A stretch of DNA of 64,000 nt from Ailanthus altissimus (taxonomy: Eukaryota; Streptophyta; Magnoliopsida; Sapindales; Simaroubaceae). Under the pieces are notes generated by a model. That model was not told where the DNA came from and searched no databases. It saw only the letters and a list, made by a program, of their open reading frames with translations. Below are positions 44,972 through 56,300 of this stretch, piece by piece (the stretch's first letter is position 1; each line of letters opens with the position of its first letter). The stretch spans positions 6,069,001 through 6,133,000 of the forward strand of contig OX327699.1 in assembly GCA_946807835.1 (NCBI GenBank). Reading direction: 5' to 3'. Made by a program: the position numbers and the translations under genes.

Positions 44972-47900
44972 TGTGAGTAATTTTAAACCTATGGTGCATG
45001 CATGTGGGTTTGTGTCTCTCATTCAAATATAGCATATGTATCAAATACATACATGTGCAGCGGATGAGCGAAATACAAATTTCATAATGATAAACACAAT
45101 TAAACTTTACGTGTTATCTCAAAAATGTAAACTACTTCAAGATTGAGAAATAATACCTTGTCAAGCCTTTGGTATATTGTCGAATATGAGTACCCGCCTT
45201 GAAGTAACCCATTCACAATTCTAGTTCCTCAATACGGTGGGATTGGAAAGCTAGTATAGCGGCTTTTCCAACAAAAGATTCAACTTTTGAATCATTGTTT
45301 CTACCTTATAGTATGAGTGACCAAAAATGGAAAGAAAAATAGAAGAAGTGTTTTTGCTCTCAACACTTGAGAGAATTATCTAACACTTAACCTTTCAAAA
45401 TTCTCTCTACCATTCAAAACTAATCCTTGACCTAATTTTTACTTAATCAATTGAGCAACATATTGCTCTTTTATTTGTTTATTATTTTCTTTCATTTTCT
45501 CACCTAATGGCATCCATTATGTTTGCCATTAGTGTTTTGTTTGTTATTATTTACAATAAACTAAATAAAAATAAAACAAAATAAAAAATCATTTAAATGA
45601 ACTTGACCTTAATCTAGACCAAGTGAGAAAATACTTTCTCATTATTAAGAAACATCTTAAGGCCTACCATTAACAAATGCTATCCATTTATACTTATCAT
45701 ATCGTTTAATGTAATATCCAATCCCTATTAGTAGTATTGGCGCCTAGATTTCGTTATAGAATAAATAAGACACCGTAGGGTTACTCGATTTTAACCCTAT
45801 TAGAAATATTCTCTTTATAGTGCACGTGAGAGATATTAGACCTAATTTGGTAATTTCACACTCGATCGGTGCGCCAGACGACCGTAGAATATTTTTAGAA
45901 TTTTTCTCTATTGGCTTAGAAAAGAAAATTTTAATTTACTACATGAATTTCCATTTAAGGGTTATGAATGGAACAAGCCTTTGTTGAGAAACATAATCCA
46001 TATATTAGAGAATGGACCAATTAGAAGATATCTCATGGATTGCCAAGTTGGAAGTTCTAGTTAGTTCTTTGAACTATTCTAACTAGATAATTACAAATGA
46101 ACTAATTACATAATTAGTTTTAACTAATGGCAAATTAGAAGTTTTAAGTAAGTTGAAGGGCAAAATGGTCAATTGAGGAAGCACTATATATATGTTAGAA
46201 GTGTGTAGAAATTTAAAGAGAGATCAAAACCAACACTTAGCCAAAAAAAAGAGAGAAATTCGAGCTTCAAAGAGGGGTGCTGCTACAGTGACTATTCAAG
46301 CTTTTTTTTCATGATTTTTCATGTGTAATCAAGCCAAAATAAGGTTACATATGAATCCTTAAACTCAATTGAAGCCTCAATTAGTGGAAATTCAAGAAAA
46401 AGAGGTAAGAAAAGCATTGTTTTATGAGTTTGATAAGTGAACTTTCAAGAATGCTCCAATTGACATTCTTATGTGTATTATTGGCTTAGATTGAGTTGAA
46501 TTCTAGTTTGGAGCTTGAAAGAGTCATCAATTTGAAGAAATTGGCAAGGTGAGAATTAGGGTTTTTGGTGATTTTGTTGTAGAGATTTCAATTGATTGTA
46601 ATTAGGACTTTAGAATGAAATTGGCATGATTTTGTTATAATTGGAACAAGAAATTGAGAAAAGGAATGTGTTGGAACCTAAGGTGAAATTCTGCCACTTT
46701 AGGGAAGTTAGGAATTGAGTGGTGTTTTGATTGAATTGTTGTGTGTAAATGGTGCATATTGTGAATTGAATGTATATGGTTGATGGAAAAACCAAAAATG
46801 AAGAAAATGGGACATAATTGTCCATGTTGGAAAGGTGAAGGGCAATTATGTCCAACCAAGTTATAAGGTGTTCAATAATTTTCAGGGCGTTGGATGGTGA
46901 GTTAGTTTCGATTATGGCTCCGTAACAAAAATCGGGAAGTAGTTTACATCCGAGCTTTGTATGCTGATTAGGGCATTTAGTAGTTAAATGAGATTCTAGT
47001 GTTCGATTTGGTTCTAAATGTCATTTATGGCGCATAGGTGAAGATAACCGAGAGCGTTAACGGGAGCAGAAATCGGGAGCGAAATTGAGCGCAGAGCGGT
47101 TGTGAGTGGAAATCTGCCATTTTTTTTACTTTTCGGTTATTATGTTTTCGCACAATGACTATGTATGTTTTATGAGCTTTCGATGCATAAACATGATTTA
47201 TGATCTTGATATATTCATAGACATGTTTTTACATGATCGATTTGTGAAACAGTTTTAAAATTTCTGCATTCGTTTTTAAGGCCATTGGTACCCTCAGATT
47301 ATAGTGGTGATGATTATATTAGACCCGGTCGGTATATCCCGTGCATATGGGCAGGTCTTGGGGGTGTGTCACTAACTCCGGAAAGTCGGAATGTCGAGTC
47401 ATGTGAGTCGCTCTATGTGTACGGGATATTGTCTCGCTATATGCATGCGATGTAGGATTCTGCTGCGTAGCCAGTGAGATGTCTTGAGATGTCACTGTGG
47501 GTGCTGCTAGTTGAGGTGCCCCGTGACCTACTCACGTATGCGGTGCTAGTTGAGTCGCTGCGTGGGTATAGAGCTTTAGGGTTACCATTGGTACAGTTTA
47601 GAAAGAAAATGGCCGAGTGAGAATTTTACTAGTTTTCGATTTACCAATAACATTTATACATTTATATGCACACAACAGTTATTATGTTATACAGATTCTG
47701 AATATAGTTTTCCAAAGATGTAGATAAAACCCGCTCGGCAAGATTTCATTAGCATATGATATTAGAAACCGTTTTATATCTGTTTTAGAAGCATAATTTC
47801 TGCATGTACTTTAGAAATTGCTATCTTTGTATAATGTTCTTGTAATTGAAATCTCATTTACACTCACTGAGCTCCTTTAGCTCACCCGTTTTATATTTTA

Positions 47901-50021
47901 TGTTTTTAAACCCCTTTCCTAGGTGCAGGTCTCGGAACGCAAGCTGCTGATTCTCCTGTTACCGAGTAGTGGGCCGAATCCAAAGATAATTTTTGTACAT
48001 GTAAATGTGCTAATAGCACTCTTTACTTTATGCATAGTAGTAGTAGGCATGTATATTTGTATGTATGTTTCGAACCAACAAGAAAATATTTTGAGATTTT
48101 GATGATCATCTTTACTTTTCATGAGTATGCTCATTTTGTAATTTAAATGAAACTTTTGAGTTGCGTTGGAGTTGATTTGGAAAGGACCGGAGGTCCGAAT
48201 TGGTAGTATTGAGATGTATTGGAAATAGAAGTGAAATTTCTTTGCAGGTTTTATATGAATTTTTCGAAAAACATGGAAAACTCTGTCTGTTTGTTTTTAA
48301 AATTTAAATGTCATTTTCATGTATATTACTAGATCTTCTTAGTAGTAACAAGAATTCAAAAGGGGTTCGCCTCGCGGAATTTCTCAACATACCCAGTTAG
48401 GTTCGGATGAACTTCCGTCGGGGTGCCCGGCAGGGCCGCTGGGATCTATAGTAGAGGGTCTCGGGTCGGATCCTGTCATTTAATAAATATTAAATAAATA
48501 ATTTAATCATATTAAATTATGGTAGAAACACATGCTAATTTAAATAAATAATTAATTGTTTGATTTCAATTTTAAAAATAATATCTATATTATTATTATT
48601 ATTTTATTCAATAAATATCTTAATGAATAAAATAATGATATTATTTGTTTAACAAATAAGGTCATTTTGGTAATTTTTAAATCAAACAATAATTGGCCCA
48701 CATGTGCCATATGTCAACATCTCATTAGTCAACAACTAATTATTAACTAATTGATATATTTAACTCTTAAGTCTTGACACGTGCACGACCGGAGGGAAAC
48801 CGAGGTAAATGTCTGGTCTGCTGAAATTTTCTGGATTGAAATATTCAATCCGGTACGCTGTCCCAATATACAACAAGTACACTTCATATTGCAGGACTCT
48901 CTAGATCCATTCTCGATTTGTCAAACATAATTATTCTGTGAGTTTGAGATCGATGTCCCACGCACACGTCACGAATATTACAAATCGATATAGTAGACCA
49001 TACAAGTTGAGGTCTTAGCGCATATGTATAATCCTTCCGCCAATCATATCCTGGAAGAGCAATTATATATATCATTATCGTCAAATTCCTATGTACTCAT
49101 CCGTGAACTTATCTCCACATACGTATCTTAACAAACAATATATGTAAACACTTTTGTAATATTATTTAACCCCGTGGAAAACTCATTGGGTTTATTGCTT
49201 ATGGTCATAAGACTTTTTAAGATACAATCTCTGAACATCTGGATATATATATATATATATATAATTCATCCATGTGAGCTAATGAATTCTATATCTGTAC
49301 ACACTGGACTCCATAAGCATCGGACTATACCCAGTGACACCCAGCGGTCACACCGTGAAAGGTTTGTGACATGCGTGAAACCAAAGTATGATGGATCACT
49401 TATAAGCCCACCGTGGTACTTAGGTCAAAGGACTTTCCATTGACTGGTTTATAAGATATCTATTGGGGTCCTCGTTGAGTCTGTTCAGTATTTAGTCCTT
49501 ACTGAATACCTGCATACTAGACGAATTTCCAATAAGCCCATGGTCAGCTAAGAACAATAATCTAGACCATCTAGGTATAGTATACACCGGTCTATATAAA
49601 GGGATTCTACCGTCAGACCTGCATCGGTGAATTAAGAGCAAGACCATATAATTTGATAATATACTTGTATAATAACATTTTTTAGCACCTATTACAACTC
49701 TTACAACTATGTTATTACTAATGTATTCTCAGGTCTTTGTACCGTTACCGACAAAAATCTAATTTTTAGACTTCACTGATTAATATAACATATTAACTCT
49801 TTAGCATTTATAATTTTTCAATGATGCTAATTCTTAGCATTGATCTAAACTTCTTTAGATCAAATCTAAACTCCTTCAAATCATATAATATCTGTAGCGT
49901 CACAAGCATTGAACCATTTAATAATAGTAATTAGCGATTTAACAAATATTGTACTGCGTAAATATTATAAAATAAAATATTTCTACAATAATGGGATGGC
50001 ATGTGAGCACAAATTTTAACA
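44972..50021 (-). mobile_element. 5' LTR of the copia element, interrupted
   Basis: It starts TGTTAAAATTTGTGCTCAC (50021) and ends AAAATTACTCACA (44972), next to the primer site. Without the nested LTR (45710-48478 plus one target repeat) it is about 2,276 bp. It contains the family text GAGTTAATAATTAGTTG, GGTTTCACGCATGTCAC and a 49245-49262 (TA)n tract. Confidence 0.87.
45710..48478 (+). mobile_element. Chromovirus-like (Tekay/Del-type) solo LTR with target repeat TTTAA
   Basis: A 2,769-bp LTR begins TGTAATATCC and ends GGTCGGATCCTGTCA, flanked by TTTAA at 45705-45709 and 48479-48483. A TATATATATG promoter motif lies near 46186. The 3' part has the lineage phrase TTTACACTCACTGAGCTCC and AGGTGCAGGTCTCGG (47858-47936). 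Removing it restores continuity with the sister LTR at 31430-31450. Same lineage as 41608-44329, opposite orientation. Confidence 0.88.
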
Positions 50022-52377
50022 GAAAATAATTTAAATTATATTTTAGGCATTTTTTTGATAATAGGGCGGGTTAGGTACAGTAATGTAAACTCAGAATTAA
50101 ATTCGTGTTGAATTTGGGAATAAGTTTATTTTTTCAGACTCGTCTCAAATATCCGATTTAAAAATAAAATTAAAAAAAACTCTAGTGTGTGAAAATTTTA
50201 CTTATACAAATTAAAGTTAACTACATACTAAATTTAGAGGTATAAAATTTACTTATATTATTATTTTTTTTAAATTTATTCTTATTCATATTTTTTATTT
50301 TTAATTCTTTTCTTTATTTTTTTAATTATATTTAATATTAAACACTTGCTTCCAAATTATAATGAACTTAATTGTTGAAGAAGAAAAAGAGAATGAAGAA
50401 GAATAAACAAAAAAGGTAAATAATTTTATTACCATTCTTAGTTTTTTAGTCATCATTCATTTAACTTAAAATTTCTTTTACTTTATATTATAAGTTTGCG
50501 ATGAATATTATTAGAGACTTGATGTTTGAATTAAAAATGAAACATAATTTAGATATCAAAGTTATAAAAAAAAACTATCAATTTTTGTGATTTTTAAATT
50601 TTAATTTATGTTATTAATTTTTAAAATTAATAGTTAAAAATTTAAAGATTCGATGTGGTTTATATTTTTATGTAATACTTATAATTTTTATGAATATATT
50701 ATGATTGTACGAGGTGAAAATCTATTTTATAAAATTAAATTAATATAAATAAAATAATATTTAAAAAAAATTAAAATATCTATAAAAATTTGAGATATTC
50801 AAAAAGATCTTCATCCTTATTTAAAGATCTTATACCCTAAATTCAAATTACATATATAGGTATAAAATTTTCGCACCATACAAGTATACATGGTAATACT
50901 ATATGATCATTACACTTTCAATCGAATTACTCCACTGAACCTATTAAAAATTAAGAAAAACTAACTTATGTCAAAACGCTTAGTACTGATCTAGCATTAT
51001 TTGCAACATAGTCGTATACCAAGTAATTCGAAAACATTAATCCCAACTCTGATAGCTTTTGTCCTCTTCCGTTGATCATTTACATCGAAAGATATCAACA
51101 ATCCCCTCAACTATGAAATAAGCATGATCAAACAAATTGAGACTTAGTTTGCAGGAACCACAATTTGCCATGCAGCTTCAGGACACATTAGCATATGCAA
51201 TGCTTCAGCAAGTCAGCGAATCCGTAATTTCAATTGAAGGTGGTCCGATTCAGCACTTGCATGGATGGTACATTTACATTTGTGTACTACTAACTAGCGC
51301 CCATATTTAACAAATTTATCTGCATATATTTCTTTCTCTTTCGTGATCTTAGAAATTAGAAGAGAAAAAAAAACGTCTCTCACAAATAATATTACATTAT
51401 CCAACTAATATATCAAGTTTTCACCTCTCAAATTAGGGGTGTTTATAATCCAATTCAATCAATGTAACCCATTAGATCCAGTTCAAACTAATTTACTGTT
51501 TGTTAAATTTGATAATTTGATGAATTGAAAATTTGAAAACTGTCCTCAGTGGAGATTTACTTCGATACATTTAAATAAATTAATATTATAATTTTTTACA
51601 AATAAAATAATTAAAAAATGTCATTTTTTCATTAAAAAAAAAATTAAATCAATTACTAGTCACTTCTATTGAAATTAAGTTATTTTTTGTTGTTACACTA
51701 TTTTGGTATCAATTTTTTAATAGAATTTGACTTTAAGACTTAATTTTAAGTCTACTAAAAAAAAATTAAATCAATTACTAATCACTTCTATTGAAATTAA
51801 GTTATTTTTTGTTGTTACACTATTTTGGTATCAATTTTTTAATAGAATTTGACTTTAAAACTTAATTTTTAAGTCTACCACACAACTCGCAAGATAAATT
51901 TAGTAAGCTAAGAATATTACAAAGGGTTCGACTCAACTTATGTTCGAGTTTGAGCAGCTCAACCGAATTGATACTTTTGAATAGTCAGTTTATATATATA
52001 TATATATATAATTTTGGATTTGATTAGTTGAATAAGAATTTATAATTTTTTAGTAAATTAGATCAGATTAAATTTTACATTTCAATAAAAATTAAAGTGA
52101 ATTAGAAAATCGTCAATCCGCATAATAATAAATTGAATAGATTATTAGTCAAATTTGCTAAATCTAATTCAATGAATAACGTGTGATAAGTTACTTATTC
52201 CTTCATTTTACGATTTAAAATTATTTATTCCTTCATTTTACGATTTAAATGGTTATACAGGACAAGGCTAACTGGTGGCATTTATATGGTGAAAGCACCG
52301 ACATACATACGAATTGGGCACGTATCGAGTTGCTTTTTCGCCAATTTAAAAGATAAGAGGTGAAGCTCTTCGTTGAG
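50022..52377. other. AT-rich spacer with hAT-like ends and a tandem duplication
   Basis: No intact gene. 51434 onward (TTAGGGGTGTTTATAATCC) looks like the start of a small hAT-like element. 51641-51762 and 51763-51884 are two copies of a 122-bp unit. An (AT)n tract is at about 51991-52008. Two copies of a 25-bp word (CTTCATTTTACGATTTAAA at 52201 and 52231) are 30 bp apart. 51155-51270 has a short coding-like stretch of unknown identity. Confidence 0.55.
51641..51884. repeat. 122-bp tandem duplication
   Basis: Two adjacent copies starting AAATTAAATCAATTACTA, with only a few differences (for example CTAGTC/CTAATC and AAGAC/AAAAC), inside a hAT-like AT-rich segment. Confidence 0.88.
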
Positions 52378-52605
52378 GAAGAAAGGTTTTACAGCAGCAC
52401 ACAAGAGGTCCCTCCCACAATACCAAAATTCACAGTTTCCATTTCAGACGGATTGCTCTTCAATACGAATCAGGGACAGCTTTGAATGGCACTATCTATG
52501 TCCCTGTTAATGTTATTCGAACAAAGTGTTACAAAGTTGGAGATAATTCCGAGAAAGGTGATTTTTGGTGGAGATATGAGCCACTGCTTATAAACCAGCT
52601 TTAGA
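52378..52605 (+). other. Unidentified coding-like segment
   Basis: An open stretch of about 75 codons without internal stops runs to TAG at 52603-52605. It contains ESGTALNGTIYVPVNV and EKGDFWWRYEPLLINQ. Base composition is less AT-biased than its surroundings. It has no clear start codon or splice sites and I do not recognise the family. It may be a relic exon or chance. Confidence 0.25.
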
Positions 52606-52996
52606 AGAGCTTCCAGATAGGCCTTTTTTCAAAAGGTTGCCGATGATGTGGCATTTTGTTTCGTGATTGTGCTTAGATATGTTTTGGCACAATCGCACTG
52701 ATGTTTCACTTGTCCTACACTATTCTCATTTCTCAGCTAGATTGCAACAACTCCAATACAGATAAACAGATAAAAAAACAAATCTGGCGAAAAGGAAAAA
52801 GTGTTAAGTTTGAAACCACAGGTAAAATTCCAAAACCGAATCTAAAAAGGACAAATAGGGGAGAGAATGTACATGGTTTTAATTATCACCAAGGATAATG
52901 GGAGAAATCACTCTTTTGTGCATAAAAAAACACTGTATGAAATTCACGCTGAAACATCCAAGTGTATCCCAAATAGAAAGAAAAAAAAATGAAGGA

Positions 52997-53002
52997 TTTA
53001 TT
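52997..53002 (-). terminator. Possible polyadenylation signal of eIF5B
   Basis: AATAAA on the minus strand, about 325 bp beyond the eIF5B stop codon. The spacing is plausible for a plant 3' UTR. Plant signals are loose, so this is only a candidate. Confidence 0.35.
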
Positions 53003-53327
53003 GATCACCTTGAAACATCAGTTAAGCACCTTCAAGAAAACATCTCCCGATGGCAGTATGGAACAACTACTCTCAGCTTTGTAACCCCAGCATTGCTCTT
53101 CAGCATATTTGCAGCTTAATGTATATCATATGAATAATAAAGGCTTACCTAAAGGATTCCCAATTTCCTCATGAGGCAAATTATAAATTTCCATCCCCAC
53201 CTCTTGCATATAATCCATGTGGTTCAAAATTCCCTCTTCCATCCGACAGACCCTTCACATTGGGACTCAGAGTCGCCCCTGGCATATTTGAGAAAACTAC
53301 CACTCAGCCATTCCTCAACTATATACT

Positions 53328-56300
53328 TTACTGTATCTTGAAAAGATTCTTCAGCTTCGCAACCAACTTCCACTCTTCCATAGACAGCTCATCCTGAAAC
53401 ATATTAAGTTGCAGTGAGCAAACACAGTCAACATTAACACCCAAGCAAATATGAAGGCAGCAAGGATTCAAACTTACCCGATAATTGGCTTTAAGTACAT
53501 CAATTGATCTCCTTGAGATGTGGCTGACAAGTTCATCATCAATATCAAAATGCCTACCAAACATTTTTTGTTGCTCCTCAGGATTGGATCCAACTATCTG
53601 CAATAACAAATGCATCGATCAGATCACCTCCATTAAGACTTAAAAAGTAAAGCAATCTTCGCTCAGTGGAATAACTTTAAATTAAGATTGAAGAAGGCAA
53701 GAATATTCCACGAGAAAGCAGCAAAACAATGAGAAAAGGAGATCAAAGAAGCAGGCATATAACTGATTCATACAGCATATTCAAGAAAAAGGGCCACTAA
53801 CAACAGACAACAATCATTTTAGTGTTAACAAACATCAGGCAAACGCAATCCAGAGATATCAAATATTGCAATCTCTTTTCTGGCAAGATGCTAATTTATC
53901 CATGCCATCCTGTAAATTTGTAATTTCATTATCTTAATTTCTTCACAATTGTTTTATGCTATTCATCATATTCCTCTCAATAATGCCACCTGGATACTAT
54001 GACAACTGCAATCAATACCAGAGGCCAAGCTCTAAAAGAGGAGACTAATAAGACCATGATAAATTTGAATGAGAACTCTTAACTTCTTGCTTCATCAAAA
54101 AGGATTTATAAAATATGCTACTGACTCCAACTATTAAACCAGGCATCACAATACCATAAGGAAATTGATGTGAAGCAAGAACAATGTAGAAGGAATAACC
54201 CACGTCTGAATAGGAGCACAAGAGAGTGAGCAGCATATTTTGAAAATACCTCATTCTTTCTGATGTCTTACATAAAATTCACAATTAATTACCAGTATTA
54301 TATTAAGATACTGCTTATATAAGAGTCATATCAGGTCATTTAGAGTATTAACCATAACAATACCAATGAAACTATTAGTTTTCTAATCATTCCATGATCA
54401 GCGACAAATGTACACTTAGCTACCACTAATATGAAGACCAAGACCAAGGGCCAAAAGGTTTTAAAAGTGGGTGCATGTTCTCTCTCAACATTCCCACTTG
54501 CCTAACAGAATAGAAAACAGGACAAGACTATATTCACAATATGCACTTTCCAGATTAAGAAGGTTAAAGCAAACATCACAAACACAAGATCTTGATTGCT
54601 AATAATGATTCCATGAAGCATAAATATAATGACACATTTAGCCACCGACGCCCCTGGAATGTGGTCCATGATTCCCTTCAAAAATTTTGATCATGACTCT
54701 CAGTTATTTATCAAGATGTTAATAACGTTCTAAGGACTAATCTACATCCATTCTAGATCCAATGTCTAAAAACCCTTTAAGCTATCAAAAACATTCTATA
54801 GTACACAAAAACTTTAGGTCTCATACCTTGATGGCTACTTTCTGCCCCTTCTTGGCAGTATCCACAGGTTTATGGTTATTTTCAATTGATGCAATTCGGC
54901 CAATATCAATATAATCCCTTTGAGGAATGCAAATTGGAGTTCCAACCTGTAAAAAAGACAGAGTGTTAAGAGCTCTATGAACTCATAGAAATTGCGATGT
55001 GCTAAAGCTGTTCATTTTCAGACTACAAAACCAATTAATACCACATAATTTATCTTAAACTCAAATCTAGGGGAGAATATGCTATCCAAACCCCAAAATG
55101 TAAAATATGCATTGTAGAAGTTAAGTAAGATGAACCTAGATACACGATGGAGCTCAAGTTGATTTCATACGGAAATGGGGCTAGAGTTGTTCCTATTCAT
55201 ACCACAAAACCCATTGATACCACATAATTTAAGTTAAACTCAAAACTTAAGCTCTAGGAGATATATGCTATCCAAACCCCAAAATGCAAAAAGGAAACTT
55301 TAAGGTTAATGAACCTAGAGAGTTAATGGAACTCAGATTGATTTGAATATAACATCTTTGCAGATTCAGAGTAATAAAAGTAAGAAATAATAAACTAGAG
55401 TTCAAAAAACAACAGTAATCTATTGGATGGGGCCTAAATCCACAATTGGTAAGAAAGAAAAGAAATCATTGTTTACGATATTCAGAAAGCCCAAATACAA
55501 AAATTTCAGTGCTCATGGCAAGGACCTAAATGCACTGCAAGAACCCTAACAACCAAGCATGACATCTTGGAATGTGTTTCAACTAAACCAGATTTTTCAT
55601 GGATGAGTTAGTTCTCAGAATGTATAGAAATACGTTATATTTCAGCATAACTAAAGTTTCAAATATGAATGATTTGACTACTAGCTCATTCGCTAAAAAT
55701 GGAGGAATTCAGTCTCAACTTTTCAATTCACCTTCAAATAACTACATGGTAAAGTTGTAGTCTAGAGCCTCCAGGAAATACAGCTTTTCAGTTGTAGCAA
55801 TCCAGTATATATTTATGTTCAGGAGAAAACTGAAAGGAACTTCCATGACATTATTATTCTTCCCTTGCTACCAGACATTTATCCTCGTGCCCATCATGTC
55901 ATGAGTGATAACATCTCTCACATATATTATATTGATCTACTGATACTAAATAAGAAATGGTAAACGAAATAGCAAGAAGACGTTTGTACCTTTGCTATGC
56001 CTTCAAGAACATCAACCCCTAACACAATTGGATCTTTCTTGTTGAAAACGCAGTTTGGTAGAATCTTGAGAACACATGGAAAGACTGCTTCATCAGCAGC
56101 TTCCCTCTTTTTCTCCTCCTTGAGATTATTAATATAAGCAGTAAATTGATCAAATAAGTGATAAATAATATCGGCAATGAAAATCTTCACCCCCAATTCA
56201 TCCGCAAGTTCCCGAGCCTCTGGTGTCACTTTGACATCAAATGCCAAGATAGTGGCATACTCCTTTTTCTTCTCAAGCATCACACTGGCCTTCATGACAT

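Larger units (their letters stand above)
30647..50021 (-). mobile_element. Ty1/copia retrotransposon with multiple nested insertions
   Basis: I read the whole 19.4 kb as one minus-strand copia element. Its 5' LTR is 44972-50021, followed by a tRNA-Met-type primer site (44958-44968), a leader, gag-pol (39687 down to 35843) and a 3' LTR in two pieces (35842-35800 and 32071-30647). The flanks are GAAAG (30642-30646) and GAAAA (50022-50026), a probable target repeat with one change. Nested inside are a Ty3 LTR, a plus-strand copia LTR, a Ty3 solo LTR holding a chromovirus-like LTR, and another chromovirus-like LTR. About 1 kb of the 3' LTR and the end of RNase H are missing. Confidence 0.72.
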
